64,000 bases of DNA from Fibrobacterota bacterium (GTDB lineage Bacteria; Fibrobacterota; Fibrobacteria; UBA11236). Positions 17,366 to 25,558 of this stretch are shown piece after piece; position 1 is the first letter of the stretch, and each line of letters starts with the position of its first letter. Under the pieces are notes generated by a model. It ran no database searches, was not told the DNA's origin, and was given only the letters and a program-made list of their open reading frames with translations. The position numbers and the translations under genes are program-made. Location: NCBI GenBank assembly GCA_947482115.1, contig CANKII010000004.1:1-64000 (forward strand), written 5' to 3'.

Positions 17366-19306
17366 ATGATTGAAGCCCGAAACGTATCCCTCGCCTTTGG
17401 CGATCGCGAATTATTGCAGTCCGTCTCCTTCCAGTTGCCGGATCGGGGACGGCTGTGTCTGGCCGGGGCCAACGGCACGGGCAAATCGACCTTGTTCAGC
17501 ATTCTCATGGGCGAACTCAAGCCAGACTCCGGGCAGATCATCCGTTCCGGTGGATTGCGCATGGGAATGCTCCGGCAACATGCCGAGTTCCAACAGGATG
17601 CCACAGGCTATTCCGCCGCCTTGCAGGCCTTCTCCCCAGTGCTCGAAAAGGCCAAAGAACTCGACGCCTTGCACGAGATGATGGGACAGCGCGAACCCAC
17701 GGAAGACGAATTGCATCGCATGGATGTATTGCAGGATGCCGTGGTGCGTGAAGGTTTTTACACCGCCGAATCCGAGACGCGATCCGTGTTGCATGGATTG
17801 GGTTTCTCCCGCGAAAAGCAGGACGTTCCCCTTGCCACACTTTCCGGCGGATGGAACATGCGCGTGTTGCTGGCGCAATTGCTGCTCGGCAAACCCGATT
17901 GTCTTTTACTCGACGAACCCACCAACCATTTGGACCTCGAATCCATCGTGTGGCTGGAAGGGTATCTCCGCAATTATCCCGGATCGCTGCTGCTCATCTG
18001 CCACGATCGCCGCTTCGTCGATCATGTTTGCGAAGGCATTCTCGACTTGCGCAACAGTAAACTCGAAGCCTATCCCCTGCCCTATGAAAAGTATGAGGAA
18101 GAGCGGGCCCTGCGCGTCGCGCAAGCGCAACGCGCCAATGCCAAGGCCCAGGATGAAATCGACCGCCTGAGCAAATTCATCGACCGCTTCAAGGCAAAGG
18201 CCAGCAAGGCCTCGCTCGCGCGCAGCGCGATGAAAAAACTGGATCGCATCGAACTTACGGAGGTGGAACAGGACGGCCCGTCGCTGCGCTTGCGATTTCC
18301 CACCATTGATTATGCGGGAGCATTTGCCTTCATCGGCGAAGGTCTGAGTAAAAGCTACGGCGACAAAAATATTTTCAGAGACGGTGCGTTCAATATCAAG
18401 CCGGGCGACAAGGTTGCCTTGGTCGGGCCCAATGGCGCAGGCAAAACCACGCTCATGCGATTGATGACGGGTGAACTGACCTATGAAGCCGGAGAGTTGA
18501 AACAGGGCAACAGCATTCGCTCCGGTTATTATGCGCAATATGTCGAACTCACCGAAGCCGACAAAGAAACTCCCATACTCGACATCATCAAGGAAGCTTT
18601 TCCCAAGGCTCCGGAAGGACAGGTGCGCGCCGCGCTCGGCGCCATGATGTTCTCCGGTGACGATGCCTTCAAACCCTTCGGCGTCCTTTCCGGTGGTGAA
18701 CGCGCCCGCGTCCGTCTGGCGCGTCTGCTGCTTTCGCCCAGCAATGCCTTGCTGCTCGACGAACCGACCAACCATTTGGATATGCGCTCCAAAGATTTAC
18801 TGCTCGAGGCGCTGGTCGAATATCCCGGCACGGTAATTTTCGTTTCGCATGATCGCGACTTTTGTGAAACACTGGCCACGCATGTGTTGCGTGTGGACGA
18901 CGGCCGCATCGTCGAGTATCCCGGTGATTACGCCTACTATCTCCACAAGCTGGAGCAGGACATTGAGCGCGAAGAGAAACAGGCAGCCAACGATGCCCGC
19001 AAGGGAACCTCCGGAAAAAACGCAAAATCTTCGTCCGCCCCCCAAGCCCCCGAAGGGGGCAAGGGAGCTGGCCGGAAAGAAGTGGAAAAGGCAAAGCGTC
19101 AGCGGGAAAAGCGTGAATCGGAGGTGGGCTCCCGCATCGAGTCCATCGAGAAGCGCAACATGACCATCGACGCGGATTTGTGCAAAGAAGAAATCTTCAG
19201 CGACTCCAATGCGTTGCGACAATTGAGCGGAGAGCGGGCCGCGAACAATGAGGAACTGGAAGCCTTGTACGAAGAGCTGATGAAGCTCGAGGCGGAGGTG
19301 GCGTGA
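17366..19306 (+). CDS. ABC-F ATPase (Uup/YheS type)
   Basis: The frame is open further upstream, but MIEARNVSLAFGDRELL at 17366 is the family N-terminus; the product is 646 residues. There are two ABC domains and no membrane segments. Domain 1 has GANGTGKST, LSGGWNMRVLLAQLLL and LLLDEPTNHLDL. A charged linker at about residues 240-300 carries KFIDRFKAKASKASLARSAM. Domain 2 has GPNGAGKTT, LSGGERARVRLARLLL and LLLDEPTNHLDM. The C-terminal 110 residues are a charged coiled coil (EVEKAKRQREKRESEVGSRI) as in Uup/YheS. ABC-F proteins bind the ribosomal E site and relieve stalling. The linker before the coiled coil contains a GCCCCCGAAGGGGGC palindrome read as PQAPEGGKGAG. Its stop overlaps the rsgA start. 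Confidence 0.88.
   Translation: MIEARNVSLAFGDRELLQSVSFQLPDRGRLCLAGANGTGKSTLFSILMGELKPDSGQIIRSGGLRMGMLRQHAEFQQDATGYSAALQAFSPVLEKAKELDALHEMMGQREPTEDELHRMDVLQDAVVREGFYTAESETRSVLHGLGFSREKQDVPLATLSGGWNMRVLLAQLLLGKPDCLLLDEPTNHLDLESIVWLEGYLRNYPGSLLLICHDRRFVDHVCEGILDLRNSKLEAYPLPYEKYEEERALRVAQAQRANAKAQDEIDRLSKFIDRFKAKASKASLARSAMKKLDRIELTEVEQDGPSLRLRFPTIDYAGAFAFIGEGLSKSYGDKNIFRDGAFNIKPGDKVALVGPNGAGKTTLMRLMTGELTYEAGELKQGNSIRSGYYAQYVELTEADKETPILDIIKEAFPKAPEGQVRAALGAMMFSGDDAFKPFGVLSGGERARVRLARLLLSPSNALLLDEPTNHLDMRSKDLLLEALVEYPGTVIFVSHDRDFCETLATHVLRVDDGRIVEYPGDYAYYLHKLEQDIEREEKQAANDARKGTSGKNAKSSSAPQAPEGGKGAGRKEVEKAKRQREKRESEVGSRIESIEKRNMTIDADLCKEEIFSDSNALRQLSGERAANNEELEALYEELMKLEAEVA
19046..19060. repeat. 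Palindrome within the ABC-F linker
   Basis: GCCCCCGAAGGGGGC is a 6-bp perfect stem with a 3-base loop, flanked by CCGCCCCCCAA and AAGGGAGC. It has the layout of dispersed C/G-rich palindromic elements, and is read in frame within a Lys/Ser/Ala-rich linker between the second ATPase domain and the coiled coil. Confidence 0.5.
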
Positions 19307-20223
19307 ACGTGCCGGATCTCCGCCATGGAATTTTGGTGGAGGTTCAGCGCCGCAGCGCTTCGGTTGTCGACGATGTCACCGGAGCGGAATTTCATTGTGC
19401 TTACAGTCCGGAAATCGATTTAAAGAACTTCTCTAATTTTGCTGTCGGTGATCGCGTGGAATTTTTTCCCGGGGACACTTCGCAGGAAGCTTTAATAACC
19501 AACGTCCTTCCCCGTACTTCCAAAATTTCGCGTCCCGGTCCCAGCGAACGTTTCGCACGTGAATTGATTCTGGCAGCTAATGTGGATTTGCTGGTGGCCG
19601 TCACCGCTTCGGCACGACCGGATTTCAACCCCCGCCAACTCGATCGGTATCTGGCTCTCGCAGAAAACTTCGGAGTCGAAGCGTTGATCTGTGTGAATAA
19701 ATCGGATTTGCAACCCGGACTTCCTGAAGCTGTTTTGTATCTGGAAACATTGGGCTATTCTGCGGTGACTTGCTCCGCATTGACAGGATTTGGAATTGAA
19801 GATTTGCGGGACAAACTTCGCGGCCGCATCGCCGTTCTTTCCGGTCCTTCCGGTGCAGGAAAAAGTTCGCTGATTCACGCGTTAATTCCCGAAGCAGGAG
19901 CCGTGACGGGTGATGTGCGACGCGATGGCAAGGGACGGCATACGACCACATCGAGTCGGCTCTATGTCACGCCGGATAATGTGCGCCTCATCGACACACC
20001 GGGATTACGCGAACTCGGATTGTGGAATACGAAACCCGGCGAAGTGTCCGGCCTGTGGCGCGACTTCAAGCCTTATTTGGGGAAATGCAAGTTTACGGAT
20101 TGTCTGCACCGTTCCGAACCTGATTGTGCCGTGCTGGCCGCAGTAGAATCCGGAGCAATTCCGGATTGGAGATTGCAGTCCTACTATCGCGTGTTGGATA
20201 CGTTGGGAGAGATTGTGGACTAG
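19303..20223 (+). CDS. rsgA: Ribosome small-subunit GTPase RsgA
   Basis: 306 residues starting at GTG 19303, which overlaps the ABC-F stop (GTGA), so the two are translationally coupled. The order is an N-terminal OB fold (about 1-75), then a circularly permuted GTPase with G4 NKSD at 132, SAL at 158-160, G1 GPSGAGKSS at 181-189 and G3 DTPG at 231-234. A zinc site of C262, C267, H269 and C275 closes the protein. RsgA is a late 30S maturation factor acting in the cytosol. Coupling with a ribosome-associated ABC-F factor makes a small translation-related operon. Confidence 0.95.
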   Translation: MNVPDLRHGILVEVQRRSASVVDDVTGAEFHCAYSPEIDLKNFSNFAVGDRVEFFPGDTSQEALITNVLPRTSKISRPGPSERFARELILAANVDLLVAVTASARPDFNPRQLDRYLALAENFGVEALICVNKSDLQPGLPEAVLYLETLGYSAVTCSALTGFGIEDLRDKLRGRIAVLSGPSGAGKSSLIHALIPEAGAVTGDVRRDGKGRHTTTSSRLYVTPDNVRLIDTPGLRELGLWNTKPGEVSGLWRDFKPYLGKCKFTDCLHRSEPDCAVLAAVESGAIPDWRLQSYYRVLDTLGEIVD

Positions 20224-20236
20224 ACTTTTTCAGGTC

Positions 20237-21031
20237 TCACGTTTTTTCGAGTCCATCCATTCCGCGGCGCAATAAAGTTCTTTTGTGGTGGAGAAAAAAA
20301 TCCCTCAACGCAATTTTGATCTCCTCGAAATCTTTCTGATCCTGCATCCAGTTTAACGCGGCGGGTTCTCCTTCACGATGGAGCATACGATAGAAGGATT
20401 CAAGGAATCGCATATCTTCCGATTCCCCCCCCCTTCTTCGTAATCCAACGAGGTTTAGCCCCCCCCAGCGCAGCGGCTCTCCAAGTGCTCGGCAAAAAGG
20501 CGGCACATCCTGATCCACCCGCAAACCGCCGCCGATGAAAGCCCCCGCACCGATGCTGGCGAATTGATGCACACCGGTCATACCCGACACCACAGCACCT
20601 TCACCGATGCGCACATGCCCGCCGAGTTGAATCGCATTGGCCAATACCACTCGATCTGCAATCTCGCAATCATGCGCCACATGGGTGTAGGCCATGATCA
20701 AACAATCGCGGCCCAAGGTTGTAACTCCGTTAGGAGTTGAGGCACGATTCACCGTGGCATATTCGCGAATACGGGTTCCAGCTCCGATCACCGCCCGAGT
20801 CGGTTCACCGGAATATTTTTGATCCTGCGGCGCATTTCCAATCACCACTCCGTCATCAAGAACAACACCATCACCGAGCTCTGTTCCTGAATAAAGATGA
20901 CAGAAGGGGCCGAGATGCACACCACTCGCAACCGACACGCCCGCGTCGATGATGCAATAAGGGCCGGCAATCACATCCAAGGCCAATTTGGCTTCAGGAT
21001 GGACGATCGCAGTGGAATGAATATGCGGCAT
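20237..21031 (-). CDS. lpxA: UDP-GlcNAc O-acyltransferase LpxA
   Basis: 264 residues of left-handed beta-helix hexapeptides, starting MPHIHSTAIVHPEAKLA. The motif AYTHVAHDCEI places the catalytic base at H120, and GGLRVDQDVPPFCRALGEP marks the acyl-pantetheine region. The C-terminal helical domain is complete. LpxA makes the first step of lipid A synthesis in the cytosol, using hydroxyacyl-ACP. It is the last gene of the minus-strand bamA-to-lpxA cluster, 32 bases after fabZ, and converges with rsgA. Two G-tracts on the coding strand (G9 at 20425-20433, G8 at 20459-20466) encode RRRGGE and RWGGLN; loss or gain of one G would truncate it. Confidence 0.95.
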   Translation of the reverse strand: MPHIHSTAIVHPEAKLALDVIAGPYCIIDAGVSVASGVHLGPFCHLYSGTELGDGVVLDDGVVIGNAPQDQKYSGEPTRAVIGAGTRIREYATVNRASTPNGVTTLGRDCLIMAYTHVAHDCEIADRVVLANAIQLGGHVRIGEGAVVSGMTGVHQFASIGAGAFIGGGLRVDQDVPPFCRALGEPLRWGGLNLVGLRRRGGESEDMRFLESFYRMLHREGEPAALNWMQDQKDFEEIKIALRDFFLHHKRTLLRRGMDGLEKT

Positions 21032-21063
21032 GAAATTTACCGGACGAAAATAAACCGTCCGTA

Positions 21064-21522
21064 TTAGACCAAAGTCGCCTTGATAATCGCTTCACAAACC
21101 TTCTCGCCGTTTACCTCGGCATAAGTCGCAAACGTCGAGAAGCCCCGGCGGAATTGGGTCAAATCGACATGCAAATGGAGCACATCACCGGGACGCACCG
21201 GTTTGCGAAAGCGCACTTCCTCGATGGCTGCAAAAGCGGGACGCTTTCCCGCTGCTTCCTCGGGAAAGGAAATCGCCATCAGAATGCAACAGGCCTGCGC
21301 AAGAGCTTCCAATTGAATCACACCGGGCATCACCGGATCGCCAGGGAAATGTCCGATGAAAAAATCATCACCGAAGGAAACGTTTTTCACTGCTTCGATG
21401 CGTTTTCCTTTTTCCAATGCGGGAACCGAATCCACGAATAAAAACGGCGGACGATGCGGGATGGTCCGCAATATGGCGGCGTGGTCCAGCGAAATTATTT
21501 CAGGGTTGTTCGAGTCGCTCAT
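21064..21522 (-). CDS. fabZ: 3-hydroxyacyl-ACP dehydratase FabZ
   Basis: 152 residues with the hot-dog fold signature: IPHRPPFLFVD, then GHFPGDPVMPGVIQLEALAQ with the catalytic His at 58 and Glu at 72. FabZ removes water from 3-hydroxyacyl-ACP in fatty-acid elongation and competes with LpxA and LpxD for the same acyl donors, which explains the usual lpx neighbourhood. The start overlaps the 3' end of lpxC by 23 bases, so the two are very likely co-translated. Confidence 0.95.
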   Translation of the reverse strand: MSDSNNPEIISLDHAAILRTIPHRPPFLFVDSVPALEKGKRIEAVKNVSFGDDFFIGHFPGDPVMPGVIQLEALAQACCILMAISFPEEAAGKRPAFAAIEEVRFRKPVRPGDVLHLHVDLTQFRRGFSTFATYAEVNGEKVCEAIIKATLV

Positions 21523-22384
21523 GCAGCAATTGCTCCAGTAGGAGGTGATTCAAGGCGTGACCGCCGTTGCGGATGTCCAAACGCAGCCGTGGCAGCGCGA
21601 GTCCCAACAAGGCGAGGTCACCCATTAGATCTAATATCTTGTGCCGCACCGGTTCCTGTTCCATGCGAAAAGCCTTGGGATGCAACAAGGGAAAGCTTCG
21701 GCCTTCAAATTCCGGGCGATTCCGGCAGGCCACTTCAAATTCTTCCCGAGACTCGGCCAGTAAAAGTCCGGAGTCTCCATCGGCACCGGCCAACAAATCT
21801 GCCACAGCCTGCGCAGCCAGCCATTCCTTGTAAAGAATGAACGTTCGCGCTGGAAGAATATGGTCCACAATATCGGATGGTTTTTCCACCGCCACTCGTT
21901 CCTGTAACGGGGGCTTGTCCCAGGTGTAATCCACCGAAAAAGAATTTGCGGGACATGCGCGAAGACTTCCTTCCGGCCCCTCATATTGCCAATTCAACCT
22001 TGAGGAATATTCACTCCATTGCGGAGCTTTGGCAGCTTCAGCAAAAATCCGGCTCAATGCATTGTAAAAAGGCAATGAGCTTCCATCCAATCCCGGTGGC
22101 TCGGAGGAGTCACAAACAATATCGAGCGGTGCATCGGCAAAGAAAAGGCAGGCGGCCAGCAAATGTTCCGGCGTGCGAATCTTCTGTCCTTCCGGTCCTT
22201 CAATTATGGTGGAGCGACGCGCAAGAAGTTGCAGTGAACCCAAATCTTCGGGGGCAAGCGGCTCCGTCCATCCAGGCCAAAAAAAACGAATCCCACCATC
22301 GTCATTACGCTTTCGGAAACGAACTGAACCGGGAAGCCCGGTATGAACCCCTTTTCCTTGAAGAACGATTTCGGAATCCGACAC
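21500..22384 (-). CDS. lpxC: UDP-3-O-acyl-GlcNAc deacetylase LpxC
   Basis: 294 residues, GTG start 5 bases after the stop of the oxidoreductase gene. LpxC marks are GKGVHTGLPGSVRF, TPEHLLAACL (zinc ligand H74), GLDGSSLPFYNAL, HKILDLMGDLAL (second zinc His and Asp) and NGGHALNHLL (the general-acid His). It catalyses the committed, zinc-dependent step of lipid A synthesis. The protein is not fused to fabZ, unlike in Bacteroidetes, but its 3' end overlaps the separate fabZ gene. Confidence 0.95.
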   Translation of the reverse strand: MSDSEIVLQGKGVHTGLPGSVRFRKRNDDGGIRFFWPGWTEPLAPEDLGSLQLLARRSTIIEGPEGQKIRTPEHLLAACLFFADAPLDIVCDSSEPPGLDGSSLPFYNALSRIFAEAAKAPQWSEYSSRLNWQYEGPEGSLRACPANSFSVDYTWDKPPLQERVAVEKPSDIVDHILPARTFILYKEWLAAQAVADLLAGADGDSGLLLAESREEFEVACRNRPEFEGRSFPLLHPKAFRMEQEPVRHKILDLMGDLALLGLALPRLRLDIRNGGHALNHLLLEQLLHERLEQP

Positions 22385-22389
22385 GATAT

Positions 22390-23205
22390 TTACAGCAGGC
22401 TCATCAATACGGTGAAGTCCTGATCGCCCAAACCACGACGCACGGCTTCGTCGTATTGTTCCTTGACTTTGCGAAGCTGCGGCAGATTGAGCGCATCCGC
22501 ACTTTCCAATGCCAAGCGTAAATCCTTGTTCATGTGCTTGATCGAAAATTGCGGGCTGTAGTCAGCGTTCCGCAACTTGGGTTCCTTGATGTCGGACAAA
22601 GCCGTATGCGCCGTGTTGATTTTCAACGCCGCGAAAAAGGAATCGTCCGTCACGCCTTCGGCACGGGCAAAGTTCAAACTCTCCTGCAACCCTTCCATCA
22701 ACATGGCGATATTCATGTTCATGGCCAGTTTGATCGACGATGCGCTGCCAATGGGTCCAATATGCAACATGGTTCCGAGGCGCGCCAGAACAGGCCGGAT
22801 TTGTTCGAGCAAAGCGGGATCGCCACCGGTGTAAAACACATTCTTGCGGGCGGCGGCAGCGGGTTTGCTTCCAGTGAAAGGCGCTTCCAAAAATTTGGCT
22901 CCCGCCTTTTCCACCTGTTGTGCAAACTTTTTGGTCCACATCGCTGAGATGGTGCTGCTCTGCGCCAATATCTGTCCCTTGTGCAACGCAGGCAGGATTT
23001 GATTCAACACCGCTTCGACGGCGGGAGGATCGGCTACAACGAGAATGATCAACTCCGCACCTTCCATGGCTTTCACAGGATTGGCAACGAACCCCGGCAC
23101 ATTCTTGACCGTGCGGTTCCATGAGGCAAGCAGCAGGCCGTCTTCATGCAGGTTTCTGGCCCATGCTTCGCCGATGATTCCGAGTCCCAAAACGGTTGTT
23201 TTCAT
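22390..23205 (-). CDS. NAD(P)-dependent beta-hydroxyacid dehydrogenase family protein
   Basis: The start is set at ATG 23205 (MKTTVLGLGIIGEAWARNL), preceded by AAGGAAAG; 271 residues. The N-terminal Rossmann domain has GLGIIG and the family block ILVVADPPAV. Residues 110-125 read FLEAPFTGSKPAAAARK, matching the substrate-binding (D/E-x-PVSGG-like) loop, and KLAMNMNIAML contains the catalytic Lys. The family reduces or oxidises short beta-hydroxyacids, e.g. hydroxyisobutyrate, tartronate semialdehyde or glyoxylate; the substrate cannot be told. Its ATG overlaps the stop of an lpxD 3' remnant, showing that it was once coupled to lpxD in the lipid A operon. Confidence 0.85.
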   Translation of the reverse strand: MKTTVLGLGIIGEAWARNLHEDGLLLASWNRTVKNVPGFVANPVKAMEGAELIILVVADPPAVEAVLNQILPALHKGQILAQSSTISAMWTKKFAQQVEKAGAKFLEAPFTGSKPAAAARKNVFYTGGDPALLEQIRPVLARLGTMLHIGPIGSASSIKLAMNMNIAMLMEGLQESLNFARAEGVTDDSFFAALKINTAHTALSDIKEPKLRNADYSPQFSIKHMNKDLRLALESADALNLPQLRKVKEQYDEAVRRGLGDQDFTVLMSLL

Positions 23206-23266
23206 TTGCTTTCCTTTTCCGTGTTTCTCAAAAATACTTGCTGCTTCCGCCATTCATCGATGGCAT
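23202..23266 (-). pseudogene. Duplicated 3' remnant of lpxD
   Basis: On the minus strand the codons read AIDEWRKQQVFLRNTEKESK and then TGA at 23204-23202. The intact lpxD ends PIDEWRKQQILLRNRETV. The DNA differs at many third positions, so the two ends are diverged homologues. The remnant starts just past the vapC stop and its own stop overlaps the next ATG. It looks like the original lpxD end left behind when vapBC arrived. Confidence 0.8.
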
Positions 23267-23686
23267 TCACTTAACCCTTGTGCGCCCTGAATACAGAGCC
23301 ACTTTCACGTGCTTGGCAAACAACTGAAAATCCTGATCCGTTGTGAAAACCGCCGCCCGTGCCCGCGAGGCCGCCGCGCAGATCAGAAAATCCGTATTGG
23401 ATCCTTGGACCCCAACAGAACGGCATTTGTTGTAAAAGTCTGCCGCAGCTTCATAATCCTCCGCGATCAACGAAAAATCCGGAAACGCCCGCAGGTAATT
23501 TCGCAAACGGAGGAACTGATTCACATCCCGAATGCCTGAAAGAATCTCCTGTCTCACGGCACCCAGCAACAGAACCTGACCGTCCCGGATTAGCTCCAGG
23601 AGATGAACCGCATTCGATGACGATTCCTGTGTGCGCGAACGGCGAAACGCCTCGGACCACACACAAGTGTCCACCAAAACCTTCAC
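23267..23686 (-). CDS. vapC: VapC-type PIN-domain toxin
   Basis: 139 residues with the PIN nuclease fold: acidic residues in VDTCVWSEAF (D6), AVRQEILSGI, SNTDFLICAAA and FTTDQDFQLF. VapC toxins are Mg-dependent RNases that cut tRNA or rRNA and are held off by VapB. The start overlaps the vapB stop (ATGA), so the pair is coupled. It lies within the lpxD-oxidoreductase junction of the envelope operon, and the codon after its stop begins the lpxD remnant. Confidence 0.88.
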   Translation of the reverse strand: MKVLVDTCVWSEAFRRSRTQESSSNAVHLLELIRDGQVLLLGAVRQEILSGIRDVNQFLRLRNYLRAFPDFSLIAEDYEAAADFYNKCRSVGVQGSNTDFLICAAASRARAAVFTTDQDFQLFAKHVKVALYSGRTRVK

Positions 23687-23883
23687 TTGCGTTTTCTCTG
23701 CGCTTTGTAGTCATGGCGCGGATCGTAATCGATCTCTCCAAACATTTCAGCGACTTTCATCTGCTCATGCCGCTGAACGTATTCCACCAGGGCCTCGGTC
23801 ACAGCCGCCTTCTTGGTGTCGTGTCCACCGGCCTTTTGCGCTGCCACGATTAATTTGTCATCCAGGGCGAGGTTGGTAGCCAT
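23683..23883 (-). CDS. vapB: VapB-type antitoxin
   Basis: 66 residues, starting MATNLALDDKLIVAAQKAGG, the family's ribbon-helix-helix DNA-binding start (one strand, then helices through TKKAAVTEALVEYVQRHEQ). The C-terminal AEMFGEIDYDPRHDYKAQRK is the toxin-wrapping tail. AAGGAGG sits 6 bases before the ATG. It neutralises the VapC that overlaps it and probably represses their promoter; two direct repeats upstream could be the operator. Confidence 0.88.
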   Translation of the reverse strand: MATNLALDDKLIVAAQKAGGHDTKKAAVTEALVEYVQRHEQMKVAEMFGEIDYDPRHDYKAQRKRK

Positions 23884-23906
23884 AGGGAACCTCCTTTTTC
23901 ATAATT

Positions 23907-23927
23907 CTACACATTGGGCTACACATT
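23907..23927 (-). promoter_or_regulatory. Direct repeats in the vapB promoter
   Basis: On the minus strand AATGTGTAG-CCC-AATGTGTAG is two 9-bp direct repeats with 12-bp spacing, 24 bases before the vapB ATG. TAGAAT immediately downstream could be a -10 box. This fits a VapB operator, but the factor is inferred. Confidence 0.45.
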
Positions 23928-23982
23928 AGCAAGGGGCTGGAAAACCCAAGCGTAGCCGGTTGCCTGCGTCTTCTCGGAAGGT

Positions 23983-24954
23983 TCAAACGGTTTCTCTGTT
24001 CCTCAATAAAATCTGTTGCTTACGCCATTCATCGATAGGCATCGCCGGAAATCCGGCCACGACTGCGCCGTCGGCTAAATCCTTCGTCACCCCGGATTTT
24101 GCGGCTACACTCACGTTATTCCCAATTCTCAAATGCCCGGAGATGGAAGCTGCGCCGCCCATGCGCAAACCATCCCCCACTTGGGTCGAACCTGCGATAC
24201 CGGATTGGGAGGCGAATAAACAATTCCGCCCTAAGCGGACATTGTGCGCGATTTGCACATGACTGTCAAGCTTGCAGCCATCCCCTATTTCAGTGGGATG
24301 CAACACGCCCGCTGCAATCACCGTATTCGCACCAACGAAACAATGATTTCCAATGCGAACACCGGCCAGATGCGGCATGGCTTTCAACTTTCCATCCACC
24401 TCCACAAAACCGAATCCCGCGCAACCGATCACCGCGCCGGATTGAACAACGCAATCCCGACCGATGATGCAATGTTCCTGAATCACAGCACGAGGTTCGA
24501 TACGAGTACCGCGACCGATGAAAGTGCCGGGTCCCACATAAGCTCCCGCGCCTACAACGATATCGCCTTCCAACGTTCCTTCCACGACGGCATTCGGACC
24601 GATGACATTGTTTCCACCGGAAGTAAACGGAGCTTCGTATTCAATGCGCGAGGCCAGCACTTCAATTAAAGCTGCGAGAGCCAATCGGGCATTGGTTACT
24701 TGAACAACAAGTATGGATTCCGATAATCCGTTGATGCCTTTCTCCGCCAATACCAGCATGGCTTGCAGCTCATTCCTGGTTTCAAGCCGGACATGACTGT
24801 CCATCAGGATCAGCGAGTGAGAGCCGCAGCGTTCAGGATCGTCAATGGATTCAAAGCGGGAGGAAAGAGCAAGAGTCCCCGAATAGGGACTCTTTAAGAA
24901 AGGACCGCAGGCTTCCAACGCCTCCGAAAGCGCGAAGCCGTCCCGGAACCGCAT
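23983..24954 (-). CDS. lpxD: UDP-3-O-acylglucosamine N-acyltransferase LpxD
   Basis: 323 residues. An N-terminal UDP-binding domain (about 1-105) is followed by hexapeptide beta-helix repeats. VQIAHNVRLGRNCLFASQSG carries the catalytic His region, and a C-terminal helix ends IDEWRKQQILLRNRETV. LpxD adds the N-linked hydroxyacyl chain, the third step of lipid A synthesis. It follows ompH after only 4 bases. Downstream, the ancestral link to the oxidoreductase and lpxC is interrupted by vapBC, and its current last codons differ from the remnant left beyond vapC. Confidence 0.95.
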   Translation of the reverse strand: MRFRDGFALSEALEACGPFLKSPYSGTLALSSRFESIDDPERCGSHSLILMDSHVRLETRNELQAMLVLAEKGINGLSESILVVQVTNARLALAALIEVLASRIEYEAPFTSGGNNVIGPNAVVEGTLEGDIVVGAGAYVGPGTFIGRGTRIEPRAVIQEHCIIGRDCVVQSGAVIGCAGFGFVEVDGKLKAMPHLAGVRIGNHCFVGANTVIAAGVLHPTEIGDGCKLDSHVQIAHNVRLGRNCLFASQSGIAGSTQVGDGLRMGGAASISGHLRIGNNVSVAAKSGVTKDLADGAVVAGFPAMPIDEWRKQQILLRNRETV

Positions 24955-24958
24955 GAAA

Positions 24959-25504
24959 CTATTTCGCGGGAGTCGCGGCGGGAGTGCCGGAAGGATTTTC
25001 CTTGTTGAGCAAGTCCAGAACCTTCTGCGTCAAATCATTGTCCTTTTTCCAATAGACCACGGCTCCGGCGGCGCGGTCGAAGACCATGTCATAGCCTTCC
25101 TGATTGGCCACGTCCTGAATGGTCTTTTTGATCTTCTGGATGATCGGATCGGAAATTTCCTGGTTCTTGTGGAAGAGCTCTCCTTCCTTGCCGTAAATCT
25201 TCTGGACGAACTGTTCGTACTCGCTTTTCTTCTTGAGGAAATCCGCCTCGAGTTCCTTCTTCTTCTCGTCGGACAGCAGAAGCGACTGCTTCTCCAGCTT
25301 ATCCTTCATGTCCATCAATTCCTTCTGCTTGGCGGAGGCGTCCTGCTCCCACTTCGCCACCTGCTTGTCGTATTCCTTTTGCGCCTTGGTGGTCTCGGAA
25401 TACTTGTCGAAGATCATCTTCGAATCGACATGCGCGATTTTAAGATCGGCACCGGCGAAAACCATCGCGGCGGCCATCAATATCATCATTCCTGTTTTCA
25501 TCAT
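24959..25504 (-). CDS. OmpH/Skp-like periplasmic chaperone
   Basis: 181 residues with a Met-rich signal peptide (MMKTGMMILMAAAMVFA), then IAHVDSKMIFDKY, the family's first strand. A long charged coiled coil (about 40-125, with KQKELMDMKDKLEKQSLLLS) forms the tentacles, and the closing strand region is YDMVFDRAAGAVVYW. A Pro/Ala tail ends it. Skp holds unfolded outer-membrane proteins in the periplasm for delivery to BamA, whose gene is just upstream; bamA-skp-lpxD is a classic order in diderms. Confidence 0.9.
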   Translation of the reverse strand: MMKTGMMILMAAAMVFAGADLKIAHVDSKMIFDKYSETTKAQKEYDKQVAKWEQDASAKQKELMDMKDKLEKQSLLLSDEKKKELEADFLKKKSEYEQFVQKIYGKEGELFHKNQEISDPIIQKIKKTIQDVANQEGYDMVFDRAAGAVVYWKKDNDLTQKVLDLLNKENPSGTPAATPAK

Positions 25505-25558
25505 GCGCTCCTTTTTGCCTTGCGAAAATCTAATCCGTATTCTTCAGCCGGAACGGGC

